Position numbers and translations under genes: made by a program
The notes under the pieces: generated by a model
What the model saw: only the letters and a program-made list of their open reading frames with translations
Database searches by the model: none
Told to the model about the DNA's origin: nothing
Shown here: positions 1 through 8,786 of the stretch, piece after piece
How positions within the stretch are numbered: position 1 is the stretch's first letter
Layout: each line of letters begins with the position of its first letter
Origin: Izhakiella australiensis
Lineage (GTDB): Bacteria; Pseudomonadota; Gammaproteobacteria; Enterobacterales; Enterobacteriaceae
Direction of reading: 5' to 3'
Assembly (NCBI RefSeq): GCF_002006995.1
Contig: NZ_MRUL01000018.1
Span: forward strand, 22,123 to 86,122
Length of the DNA stretch: 64,000 nucleotides

Positions 1-39
1 GACGATATTTTCACGCTGCATCAGCAGATAAACCTATAA
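1..39 (+). CDS. possible 3' end of a gene entering from the left
   Basis: Frame 1 is open from the window edge for 12 codons and stops with TAA at 37-39, directly before a rightward terminator hairpin. That arrangement is what the end of a plus-strand gene looks like. Only the last dozen residues (ending FTLHQQINL) are visible and I do not recognise them. Frame 2 also stops nearby (at 31), so the frame assignment rests only on the abutting hairpin. Confidence 0.25.
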   Translation, partial: DDIFTLHQQINL

Positions 40-71
40 CGCTGCGCCAATCTTCTGGCGCAGCGGTTTTA
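40..71 (+). terminator. rho-independent terminator
   Basis: A perfect 10-bp stem (CGCTGCGCCA / TGGCGCAGCG) with a 6-nt loop is followed by GTTTTAT on the plus strand. The T-run is only on the plus-strand side, so it ends a gene coming from the left. The leftward Ig-like operon also ends close by and could use the hairpin more weakly. Confidence 0.7.
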
Positions 72-93
72 TCGTAATTTATTATCATCTCCG

Positions 94-2355
94 TTAGTGG
101 CTACTAATAAGTTGCAATGGCAGATCGTCAGCCGGTTTTACAAATTTAGTGGCATCACCTTTATCGGACTGATCGATTTCAAAGGTAATTTGGTTTGTAC
201 CGTCTTCTGGCGTAAACTTCTTACCGGGAACTATCTCAAGTGCTATCCCTGATTTATCCAGAGTGGCAATTCCTCGCTCATCAGCTTTTACCACGACTGT
301 TAAACCAGCGTCACTAATCTTAATAAGGGGATCTGGAGAAGCTGTTTTAACTACAAAATGCACAGTACCCGCGTTTTTGCTCGACAGTTCCAGTTTGAAT
401 TTAATATAAGAATAAGCAGCCGATACGACAGGTGATGAATTATCGTCCAGGGTTTCATGCCCCTTGGCCGTAATTTTAGTTGTATTGACAGATTTGATAA
501 TACTCACAGCCGAATCCCCACCTGTTTCCAGTGGGCGATGGAAAATAGTCGTAGGAATGGCGACAATTAAAACGTCAACATTGGGGCCATTCTTCGTGCC
601 AGACTTAGTAGTAATAGTCGCCGTACCAATTTTCTTACCTGCTGTGACATCCGGCAGTGGCTGGCCGCTATTGACAGTTTTCGCAGCTAAATCAACGTGG
701 CTGGTACCATCTTTAGCGTCAATATCAATCGGCTTGTTATTGCTGGAGGTAAGTGTGGTCGTCGGAGTAATTTTTTTACCCTGACGGATGATAAGTTTAT
801 CTGATGGTTTAATAATAATAGTTCCACCAGAGGTAATATTCAAAATATAAGAGGCGGATTTTTTACCTGTTATCGTTCTGGCCTCTGCCAGCAGTAAAAC
901 GCTACCTTCATCCGGCCCGGCTTTAAACTTAACGCTTTTCGTATTCGTCTCGCCAGAGCTAGCTGGAACCGTTACCAGCGCCCGATTTTTATTATCAAAT
1001 TTCGCCGTCGCTGTGCCGGTTTTAGTGGCCGTTTGTAGCCTTGCCTCGGTAGCTTTATCATGGCGGGTTTTAGTCCCGGCTTTATAGGTAACCAACGGCA
1101 CGCTGTCTATATCCGCATCCGCTTCATAATCACCACTGGGTTTAGTGAACTCCAGGTCAATGTCCTGAATTTTAAACGCGTCATCAACGGTAAGAATCAC
1201 AGCCTGCGGGTGTCCGTTATCTGCCAGCACCAACTTATTCCCCGTACTGAGCATAGCCATCCCTATAATTGAAAGATCTCCACTATCCGGCCCGCCATCT
1301 GCGCTCACAGTATAATCCCTCACCAGATTACCTAACGCCGTGTAGCAGTACAGTTTATTATTTTTATTGGCGGTCCATATATATCCGGCATTGTCAACAA
1401 TCAGGCGATAAGTCGTGCCCTCATCAGTTTCGGTTAATGGCTTTACTGTCCCGGGTAATGAGGTGTTATCCAGCTTATATAACTTCCCGGTTTTACTCCC
1501 GACGATAATATATTTATTCGTCGGGTCAGCAGTCATGCCGTTTGCGCCATTGATGACAAACTTTTGATCGAAACGCAACGTCCCATTATCTTCAATATTA
1601 AAATTCAACACCAGGCAATTATCTGGTTTACTATCATAAAGATAAAGCCAGATTTTTTTATCCAGAACCGCAATATCACAAAATTGCTCAGGTTTATGCC
1701 CCAGCATGTCTAGCGAAAGGCTGTGGGAGAAATCATTTATCGTATTATGCGTAGCTGCATTTGTTGGCAGCGCGCCGTCCAGGTCATCCATTTCAATACT
1801 GTAGAGAGACAGTTTATCTGCATTTCGGGAACCATCCACCACTATAACTTTTGCTTTATTACTGCCATTCTTAGGTTGCAAACCAATATCATACCATTGA
1901 TAAAGCTGCTCATTACCATCATTTTTTACTGGTTTAAAAAATACAATTTCAGCGGTTGCATCCGGAGCTTCTTTTTTAAAGCGATAAATAGCACCGGTAT
2001 TGAAATCTGGAACCCACACATATTTTACGCTGAGGCGCAAAAAATTAGGCTGAGCGACTACATCAACATGGATATCGGTGTCCGGATTATACGATGAGTT
2101 ATCTTTACTAATTTTTGGTAGCGCAATCGTTGCCTTTAATGTTGACTTATCTTCACCATCCTTTATCTCATAGCAATATACATGACCTTCGGTAGCATCA
2201 ACGTCGTCCACCATATGGTCGGCGACCCAAAAGGTAGTGACTTTTTTACTGGCATCATATTCAGATGCCGCAGCGCGGGCATTCTGTTGATGTGGTTCAG
2301 ATGCCGCTAAATTTGGCACAGGCGCTGCTTTAATGGTTTGAGCTATTTCCGTCAT
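94..2355 (-). CDS. uncharacterised protein with probable beta-propeller and C-terminal Ig-like domains
   Basis: The product (753 aa from the chosen start) is not one I recognise. After an Ala-rich, probably disordered N-terminus of about 35 residues comes roughly 360 residues of short beta-strand blocks that read like a propeller (for example YVWVPDF..GAIYRF, YIIVGSKTGKLYKLD, YIWTANKNNKLYCY). About 350 residues of Thr/Lys/Gly-rich strands resembling tandem bacterial Ig-like domains follow. There is no signal peptide, lipobox or membrane segment. The open frame extends to 2400, but TGAGG lies 5 nt before the ATG at 2355, so that start is preferred. It is the last gene of a three-gene leftward set, 110 nt after its neighbour. 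Base composition is AT-richer than the core genes. Function unknown; the domain description is my reading of the protein pattern, not a database match. Confidence 0.75.
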   Translation of the reverse strand: MTEIAQTIKAAPVPNLAASEPHQQNARAAASEYDASKKVTTFWVADHMVDDVDATEGHVYCYEIKDGEDKSTLKATIALPKISKDNSSYNPDTDIHVDVVAQPNFLRLSVKYVWVPDFNTGAIYRFKKEAPDATAEIVFFKPVKNDGNEQLYQWYDIGLQPKNGSNKAKVIVVDGSRNADKLSLYSIEMDDLDGALPTNAATHNTINDFSHSLSLDMLGHKPEQFCDIAVLDKKIWLYLYDSKPDNCLVLNFNIEDNGTLRFDQKFVINGANGMTADPTNKYIIVGSKTGKLYKLDNTSLPGTVKPLTETDEGTTYRLIVDNAGYIWTANKNNKLYCYTALGNLVRDYTVSADGGPDSGDLSIIGMAMLSTGNKLVLADNGHPQAVILTVDDAFKIQDIDLEFTKPSGDYEADADIDSVPLVTYKAGTKTRHDKATEARLQTATKTGTATAKFDNKNRALVTVPASSGETNTKSVKFKAGPDEGSVLLLAEARTITGKKSASYILNITSGGTIIIKPSDKLIIRQGKKITPTTTLTSSNNKPIDIDAKDGTSHVDLAAKTVNSGQPLPDVTAGKKIGTATITTKSGTKNGPNVDVLIVAIPTTIFHRPLETGGDSAVSIIKSVNTTKITAKGHETLDDNSSPVVSAAYSYIKFKLELSSKNAGTVHFVVKTASPDPLIKISDAGLTVVVKADERGIATLDKSGIALEIVPGKKFTPEDGTNQITFEIDQSDKGDATKFVKPADDLPLQLISSH

Positions 2356-2465
2356 ATAAACCTCACAATTTGTAATAAACGACATTGTTTTTGCCTTCAT
2401 TGCGACAAAAACGTTACTCAGTCAGTTATGATTTAATTCTTAAAACTATTATTCTTAAGTTTAAA

Positions 2466-3563
2466 TTAATGACTGATAGATAGAGGAAAACTAGCCTTTA
2501 GTTTCTCCGCACTGCCAGCAACCGTAACGGAATAAGACAAAGTACCAGAGGAATCAGATGGCGCATTTCGTTTGAAATGAACGCCAACAGGCGGTAACTC
2601 CCCTTTTTCGCTGAGATTACCTTTGTAGGGAAACGTCATCGGCTGAATTTCAACCGGTCCGCTGAGCATGGGTTGTTGTATCACGACTGTCGCATATGGC
2701 CATGCCTGGCCAGGGTTACTGGCCGTGACCAGTCTTGCTATGCATGGCTTAGGATTTACTGCCGGCACGTCTGGCCAGGTATCTACCGGCAGTGATACTA
2801 ATTTCAACCTTGCGACTTCAGGCAGCAGCGCCAGATGAAACGTAACGGAATGATTATTACAGGTTGCAGTAACGGTAAAAACGCCGGGCCGGGTTCCGCG
2901 CCGCACGCCTGCCGCCGCATGGGCTTCGGGAGAAGACGTCACGCCCTCGTTTACCGGCGTAATTTCACATCCGGTGGCGCCAAAACCCGCCACAGGCTCA
3001 GCTGCGCCAAACTTAACCACCACGCCCGGCACCGGGACGTTGTTACTCAGTGCCTGAACCACCAGTGGGACAAAATCGTCACCGCCGCTAATTAGGATGC
3101 CTTGCTTATCGCCGCTGACAATTTTCAGGTCGGTTACTTTATCCTCATCCGGATTGGTTGAGCTTTTAAGCTTCACCTGCATGACAAAAAGGTTGGTGCC
3201 ACGCTCCTCCTGCGGCTCATCCCGCAGCTTAACGTACAGGTAGATATCCTGCTTTAGCTTCACGGGCAAATGAAGGTGGAAAGCAGCGAAGCCGTCTTTA
3301 TCTAATGGACGAAGCGTATCGCTTTCCTCTGGATCACCCGCTTTTTCCGGCAGAATGGTGGGCGCGCCCGGTTCATCTGCCAATTTACCATTCTCATGCT
3401 GAAACCTGACTTCAATGTTTCTGTTGGTGAGAGCCTGCCCCTGCTGGTTAGTCGCCCCCACCTTCAATACCGGTTTACCTGATGTCAACGTGATGGAATT
3501 GCCATCGGCGCTAACCACCACGTCCTTTCCCTGGACAATTGAGATCCGATTAGTCACGGCCAT
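2466..3563 (-). CDS. uncharacterised Ig-like (Big-1-type) domain protein
   Basis: This 365-aa protein has no signal peptide or membrane segment. It appears to consist of three consecutive Ig-like modules (about 1-130, 135-250 and 250-365). The first two show the pattern of bacterial Ig-like domain 1: a Val-rich strand, 'A.(N/S)..G..(L/V)(T/P).(R/G).(I/V).V.F', and later strands. Intimins and invasins use such domains as extracellular spacers, but those proteins are exported and this one carries no visible export signal. A good ribosome-binding site (CAGGAG) precedes the ATG. It lies 42 nt after the upstream 896-aa gene and 110 nt before the propeller-like gene, so the three probably form one transcript. 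Its C-terminus (LSISH) resembles that of the downstream protein (LISSH). Specific function unknown. Confidence 0.75.
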   Translation of the reverse strand: MAVTNRISIVQGKDVVVSADGNSITLTSGKPVLKVGATNQQGQALTNRNIEVRFQHENGKLADEPGAPTILPEKAGDPEESDTLRPLDKDGFAAFHLHLPVKLKQDIYLYVKLRDEPQEERGTNLFVMQVKLKSSTNPDEDKVTDLKIVSGDKQGILISGGDDFVPLVVQALSNNVPVPGVVVKFGAAEPVAGFGATGCEITPVNEGVTSSPEAHAAAGVRRGTRPGVFTVTATCNNHSVTFHLALLPEVARLKLVSLPVDTWPDVPAVNPKPCIARLVTASNPGQAWPYATVVIQQPMLSGPVEIQPMTFPYKGNLSEKGELPPVGVHFKRNAPSDSSGTLSYSVTVAGSAEKLKASFPLSISH

Positions 3564-3605
3564 TTTTCTACTCCTGTTAGCAGAGCTATCTTTAGTCAGG
3601 AATAT

Positions 3606-6296
3606 TTATTCAACCGACACGGTTACCGAAGGCGAAGTATGCACATCATTACCCGACGCAATGACAGTAAATGTGTATTTACCAACGCCTTTTAAATAAA
3701 TTTTCGGACATTTAGCATGGCCAGTTGTATTATTTACGGCCACCGTCTTCGTCTTGACATTCGGATCCGTATCGCTGAATGAAACGCTGCCTTGCAAGGT
3801 AAAGGTGATTTTCCCGGATTTAACGATATGCCCACCACCAGAGGTGTACTGAGCGTAGATGTTACTATCCCAACCCTCCTGATTATCCCCACTGGAAATG
3901 GGCTCTATTGTCGCAGGATGAATTTCAATTTTATCTGGCTTAACCGCTGCGCTAACTTTAAAGCTCAGTGCTTTTTCCAGATATTTATTGCCGCCTGGTA
4001 ACATTGCTCTCAAATAAAAAGTACCGAGCGAATTACTTGTGGTCGTCATTTCGGGCACTTTAGCTCTGCCGTTTTCGCCATGAACTGTCTCCACCTTTTT
4101 ATTACCGTCAATGAAATGTGCTGAGATACCGTCTCTGGCGTCATCAATATGCAGCTCCAGAATAAAATTAGGTATCTGTTTTCCTTGTTTATCATATGCT
4201 CTGACGTAAATATTCAGATTGGTGTCCTCACCGGCAGTAAGTTCCACCGGCTCAGAAGTGGTGCTCCAGTCAACATGGTCTACCAGAACGACATGAACCG
4301 TCAGAGTCGCCTCAGCATAGCCCCCTGTATCCCCTTCAACATAGAAGCGGATGTTTGCATCGCCGTTAGCATCAGCATCAACCTCAATTTCCGGTTGTAT
4401 AATCCAGGTGCCGTTCTGTCGTGTCGCCTGTAATTTTCCTTTGGAACGTTTTTCATTATTGATATCCCGGATAGTTAACTTATCACCAACGCTACCGGTA
4501 ATTTCAAACGTTACTATCGGCGGCGAACCGCTATCAATATCCGGTTCGAAAGTAACTTCTACATCTTTGGTTGATTTTGCTCCCGGCGCCAGGCTTATTT
4601 CTCCTGGCGTCACGATAAGCCTCCGCTGACCGATATTGTCTGAATTTATATTAATTACCTTCGGTTCAGTATCATCTGCAGTCAGGGTGATAGTACCCTG
4701 CCCACCATTAACTGTGGTTTGTACATAAACCAGCTTGTAGGGAGACGCCGATTTAAATTTTTTATACTGGGCTTCCAGATCTTTCAGCCCAGGGCCGGAA
4801 ACAGCCATGTTGATGTCTATTCCGCTGATGACCTGTCCGGTCGAATCAACCAGTTTTACATACATCTGCTCTTGCTTATCTTCTTTCCAGTGAATGACAC
4901 CGTCGGGTAATGGATGCTGAAGATAATCTTCCACAATAAAATGATAACGATAGCTTTGTGCAGACGTTTTAATGTCGTGTTGATAAGTCTGACCGCTAAG
5001 TTTATGGGACAACTTAACGGTGGTGGTGCCGTTAACGCCGGTTTTGGGCGCCAGATGCAGGGTAATCTTACCTTCACCGTTGGTTTTATCCTGCAATAAC
5101 TGCGCGGTGAGATAGGTATCAGGAGTGAACGTCAAGCTGATAGTTTCGCCGGGGGCTGGCTTGCCATTTTTTGATAGGGTGAACTCGAAATCCTGCGCTT
5201 TTTGCAGTGTGTCAGGCAGTGAACCTGTTAGCGTCCATTTATTCTCGCCATCCGAATCTTGTTTTATATGAATGATATAGGGTGACTCTTTTTTAAATTC
5301 ATCGTTATTAAGGAAACCAGTATTAGTAATTTCCTGATAAGCCTCATTATCACCTTTAATATAAACGTGAAGATTGCGCGTGGTGTTAGTGAGATTATGG
5401 GCGACAATGCTACCGGCCTGGATCATCACAGTCGACTCGCCCTCATCTTTAGTGATTTTCCAGTACGTTGTCGGCGGGTTAAACTGAATGCCATCGCCGC
5501 CATCCAGCTTAAAGTAAAGGGCGGTTTCGCTTTGATCCGCGACCCATTGTCCGTCAGTCAAATGATAAAGCGTGAACGTCCAGTCTTTGTCTGTCACAAC
5601 ATGTTCACTGTCGCTGTCATTATTTAATTTCAGCGTGGCGGGAACGCAGGTGATACGCAGCTTACTGACGTCTTTGTTATCTACGTCTTCCGCATTAAGT
5701 GCGCTAATAATCGCACCCCGGTCCCTGGTCGTATCGACATGAGAAGGCCCCTGGAACGATATAAAATAAACACCATCCACAGTTGGCTGAAAAGTGATTG
5801 TTTTTTTATCCCAGTACACGTTCAACGCTCTCTGGGGATAAGACTGGCCATAGACGGAGGTATTATCACTGACAGGTTCGCTTCCCCGTCCACCGTTGCC
5901 GGGGTCTTCTTTGTTTAAATCAATATGAACGGTATAATCCTGATTAATGAAGTAAGTCTTATGGTCATCTCCGACATAGGGGTCCGCTAAGTCATACCAG
6001 CTGAAAGTATACTTGTGTCCCTTCTTCAGTGACATACTATGCCAGATATTGCCACGTACTTTCTTATAAACAAGCCTGACAGCCGTTTGAACATTTTTTA
6101 TTTTGCTTGAAGGATTGCTATTTGCTTCACTTATTGCCTGATTCGTTGGTGCAAGAATACCGACGGCATGTCCAACTTTCCATCCCTGCACGAATGTACC
6201 GTCAGCACCCCGGTACTCGTCATGTTCATAATTTGGTAGTCCACCAAGAGGGATATTATTAAGACTGTTTTTTTCAAAACCGGGAATGTTTGACAT
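3606..6296 (-). CDS. large uncharacterised multi-domain Ig-like protein
   Basis: At 896 aa this is the first and largest gene of the leftward trio. The first ~210 residues are rich in aromatic and charged residues and look like an independent beta-rich domain (for example KKGHKYTFSWYDLADPYVG, DGVYFISFQGPSH). The rest is a chain of Ig-like modules with recurring 'F.L..(N/G)GKP.PGE.I.L.F' and 'A.DKQGK.IPNF.LEL' patterns. No signal peptide, anchor, LPXTG or transmembrane segment is visible, which is unusual for Ig-repeat proteins. The ATG at 6296 follows GGAGCGCC at short spacing. Upstream lies about 1 kb of AT-rich non-coding DNA. Function unknown; a role in adhesion or as a secreted factor is only suggested by the fold type. 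Confidence 0.75.
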   Translation of the reverse strand: MSNIPGFEKNSLNNIPLGGLPNYEHDEYRGADGTFVQGWKVGHAVGILAPTNQAISEANSNPSSKIKNVQTAVRLVYKKVRGNIWHSMSLKKGHKYTFSWYDLADPYVGDDHKTYFINQDYTVHIDLNKEDPGNGGRGSEPVSDNTSVYGQSYPQRALNVYWDKKTITFQPTVDGVYFISFQGPSHVDTTRDRGAIISALNAEDVDNKDVSKLRITCVPATLKLNNDSDSEHVVTDKDWTFTLYHLTDGQWVADQSETALYFKLDGGDGIQFNPPTTYWKITKDEGESTVMIQAGSIVAHNLTNTTRNLHVYIKGDNEAYQEITNTGFLNNDEFKKESPYIIHIKQDSDGENKWTLTGSLPDTLQKAQDFEFTLSKNGKPAPGETISLTFTPDTYLTAQLLQDKTNGEGKITLHLAPKTGVNGTTTVKLSHKLSGQTYQHDIKTSAQSYRYHFIVEDYLQHPLPDGVIHWKEDKQEQMYVKLVDSTGQVISGIDINMAVSGPGLKDLEAQYKKFKSASPYKLVYVQTTVNGGQGTITLTADDTEPKVININSDNIGQRRLIVTPGEISLAPGAKSTKDVEVTFEPDIDSGSPPIVTFEITGSVGDKLTIRDINNEKRSKGKLQATRQNGTWIIQPEIEVDADANGDANIRFYVEGDTGGYAEATLTVHVVLVDHVDWSTTSEPVELTAGEDTNLNIYVRAYDKQGKQIPNFILELHIDDARDGISAHFIDGNKKVETVHGENGRAKVPEMTTTSNSLGTFYLRAMLPGGNKYLEKALSFKVSAAVKPDKIEIHPATIEPISSGDNQEGWDSNIYAQYTSGGGHIVKSGKITFTLQGSVSFSDTDPNVKTKTVAVNNTTGHAKCPKIYLKGVGKYTFTVIASGNDVHTSPSVTVSVE

Positions 6297-7362
6297 GAAG
6301 GCGCTCCACCAGGTAATAAATTATGCGAAGGTTTACCGTCTCACCGCCTTAATTCAGGCTCGTTTAAAACAGGCATAACCTTCAATGATAAAAAATTCGC
6401 TATTGCTAAAAGAGATGAAATTAGAAATTTTCAGATTTTGTAATGATAATAATTAAATAAAGGTCATCATGTTCAGGGCAAGCGCGCTGAGCGAATTCAT
6501 TTTCATTACCTTATAGGTTTATTTTCAATCAACCTATATATAATGCTTAATAGAATAGTTCCCCACGTAATTACGTGTTTTTTAAACGCCACACCAATTA
6601 ATCATCAAAAAATAACACTGATGAGGATTCGGTGTTCTAAAGATATTTTTTACATAAGCTGCCTGCTATTTATCATAAATAGTCAACACAACTGTTCAAT
6701 TTATTTTAGCGACAAACTTTCAACTTAATTACAGTCTAGCCCCGTTCTTTATTAAATAAAGCCAAATTCCTGATAACTGTGTACAGAAAATCCGAACAAT
6801 GCTACAAAAAATTACCAATAGATTCCAAATATTATTTATGTTGCTGATTTTTTTTGTGGCGTGTCGTTCTGTAGATAGATGAATGAACAAACGCAGCTCT
6901 GGCTGGCTGCGGAGCAAGCAGTCAAAAAATAATTGCTGAGTTTTAAACGAAAAATCCTCGGAGAAATAGCAGAATAAATTGGATCTTATCAGCACTAACG
7001 ACACCACGTTCGTCTGATTATTTAATCAACGCCCGTCACATTTTAAGTCTGTAAAGGATGGCTTACAATGTGATCCAGCGCATGACTTTAGTTAAAAATT
7101 TCTAATCTGACTTCAAAATATTACTTTTCGTTTCTCAATAATGTCATCCATTAATCCTCTCGTTAATGCGGGTAGTAAATAGCAAAACTGAATATTTAAA
7201 GTTATTTTCTAGCAATATTGGAAACTAACTCCTGCCATTTTCACCATAAACTAGCGAAATGACATTATATATATGCTTGTTCATTTAAAAACGGTGGTGC
7301 GATATTCTACTTTCCCGCGTTCAGGGTTTCGTTGGAATTTCTCGCTACCGGCTATTCAGCTA
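6297..7362. other. AT-rich non-coding region upstream of the Ig-like trio
   Basis: About 1 kb between the Ig-like trio and yhiN, clearly AT-richer than both flanks. I see no convincing gene: the open frames here lack ribosome-binding sites and any family resemblance. It contains a perfect 17-bp palindrome at 6666-6682 and long A/T tracts. It should hold the promoter of the leftward trio and may be a target for H-NS-like silencing; both statements are inference from composition and position. Confidence 0.6.
6666..6682. promoter_or_regulatory. perfect 17-bp palindrome, possible regulator site
   Basis: CTATTTATCATAAATAG has 8-bp arms around a central C. It lies about 370 bp upstream of the first Ig-like gene in otherwise featureless AT-rich DNA. 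It has no adjacent T-run, so it is not a terminator. A binding site for a dimeric regulator is possible, but chance occurrence in AT-rich DNA cannot be excluded. Confidence 0.3.
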
Positions 7363-8547
7363 TTACAACGCCTGCGCGCACGCCCAGGCCGAACTCCATG
7401 CCCACTGGAAATTGTAGCCGCCCAGCCAGCCGGTGACGTCGACCACCTCACCGATAAAATACAGGCCAGGGACGCTAATCGCTTCCATGGTTTTTGAGGA
7501 AAGCCCCCTGGTATCCACCCCGCCGAGGGTCACTTCCGCCGTGCGGTAGCCTTCGGTGCCGTTAGGCTGGATGCGCCACTGATGCAGCGTTTCCGTCAGC
7601 GCTGCCTGCTGCTTGCTATTAAGCTGCTTCAGGCTCACATCCGGCACAATTTCCAGCTGCTGTAGCACTTCGACCAGACGCCTCGGCAACGCTTTCGCCA
7701 GGCAGTTTTTCAGGCTGAGATTGCGCTGCGTCAGACGTTCGCTATCAATCAGTTCGTCCAGGGACAGCTGGGGGCAGAGGTCGATGCTGATATGCTCGCC
7801 CGGCTGCCAGTAGCTGGAAAGCTGGAGTATGGCGGGCCCGGAAAGACCGCGATGGGTAAATAGCAGCGCTTCGTTGAACACCGTGCCGTCTTCTGCCGTC
7901 AGGCGCGACGGCAGCGAAACGCCGGACAGCGTTTGCAACTGCTCCAGCAGCGGTTTATGCAGGGTAAAAGGCACCAGCGCGGCGCGCGTGGGTAGCACGT
8001 TCAGGCCGAACTGTTCCGCCAGGCGGTAGCCGAACGGCGAAGCGCCCAGACCAGGCATCGACAGGCCGCCGCAGGCAACCACCAGCTGCGGCGCACAGAC
8101 CTGGCCGCCGTTCAGCGTCAGCTCAAAGCCCCCGGCGGTTTTCGCCACGGCGGAAATCTCGCTGCGCAGGCGCAGAGTCACCTGGCCGGTTGCGCATTCG
8201 CTCAGCAGCAGATCGACAATTTGCTGCGCTGAGTCATCACAGAACAGCTGACCGAGGGTTTTTTCATGCCATGGGATCTGGTAGCGATTAACCAGATCGA
8301 TAAAATCCCACTGGGTATAGCGCGCCAGCGCCGATTTGCAGAAATGCGGGTTAGCGGAGAGGTAGGCGCCAGGCTGCGCATGCAGATTGGTGAAATTACA
8401 GCGGCCGCCGCCGGACATCAGGATCTTGCGTCCGGCCTTCTTGCCGTTATCGAGGAGCAAAACGCGCAATCCTTTCTGCCCCGCCTGCGCGGCACAAAAC
8501 AGACCTGCGGCGCCTGCTCCGATAATAATGACATCAAACTTCTGCAC
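7363..8547 (-). CDS. yhiN: NAD(P)/FAD-dependent oxidoreductase of the HI0933/YhiN family
   Basis: This is the enteric YhiN flavoprotein, of unknown physiological substrate. The N-terminal FAD-binding Rossmann motif (DVIIIGAGAAGLFCA) and the family blocks GRKILMSGGGRCNFTN, LFCDDSAQQIVD and GLYFIGEVVDVTGWLGGYN are present, so the protein is complete. The open frame extends to 8613, but E. coli YhiN begins two residues before FDxIIIGAG. I therefore take GTG at 8547 (reading VQKFDVII) as the start, giving 394 aa. It is divergent from pitA, as in E. coli. Confidence 0.9.
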   Translation of the reverse strand: MQKFDVIIIGAGAAGLFCAAQAGQKGLRVLLLDNGKKAGRKILMSGGGRCNFTNLHAQPGAYLSANPHFCKSALARYTQWDFIDLVNRYQIPWHEKTLGQLFCDDSAQQIVDLLLSECATGQVTLRLRSEISAVAKTAGGFELTLNGGQVCAPQLVVACGGLSMPGLGASPFGYRLAEQFGLNVLPTRAALVPFTLHKPLLEQLQTLSGVSLPSRLTAEDGTVFNEALLFTHRGLSGPAILQLSSYWQPGEHISIDLCPQLSLDELIDSERLTQRNLSLKNCLAKALPRRLVEVLQQLEIVPDVSLKQLNSKQQAALTETLHQWRIQPNGTEGYRTAEVTLGGVDTRGLSSKTMEAISVPGLYFIGEVVDVTGWLGGYNFQWAWSSAWACAQAL

Positions 8548-8786
8548 GCAATCATCTGCCCGACGGTAAAAAGAGGCTGATTGTAAGGGGTTGAGGCTGC
8601 GGTTACCAGCCATAATGATGTCATTCCCGGACCGACGAAATAATATTCTGTTTCATAACCGCTTTATGGCGCCTGGACGATATAAATATCAAAACATGAC
8701 AAAAATAAGTCCACATTTTCCTTTCCCAATGGGGCTTTGTCACCGATAATGCGCCGCGTTCATGTCCTCCAAAATGGCTTAACGTT

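Noticed and set aside
6879..6930. short frame MNEQTQLWLAAEQAVKK on the plus strand
   Set aside because: It is protein-like and continues after a stop in the same frame, but it is too short and unmatched to be called a gene or pseudogene.
6729..7007. 92-aa hydrophobic frame on the minus strand in the AT-rich region
   Set aside because: There is no ribosome-binding site before its start, the composition is what AT-rich non-coding DNA gives, and I see no resemblance to a family.
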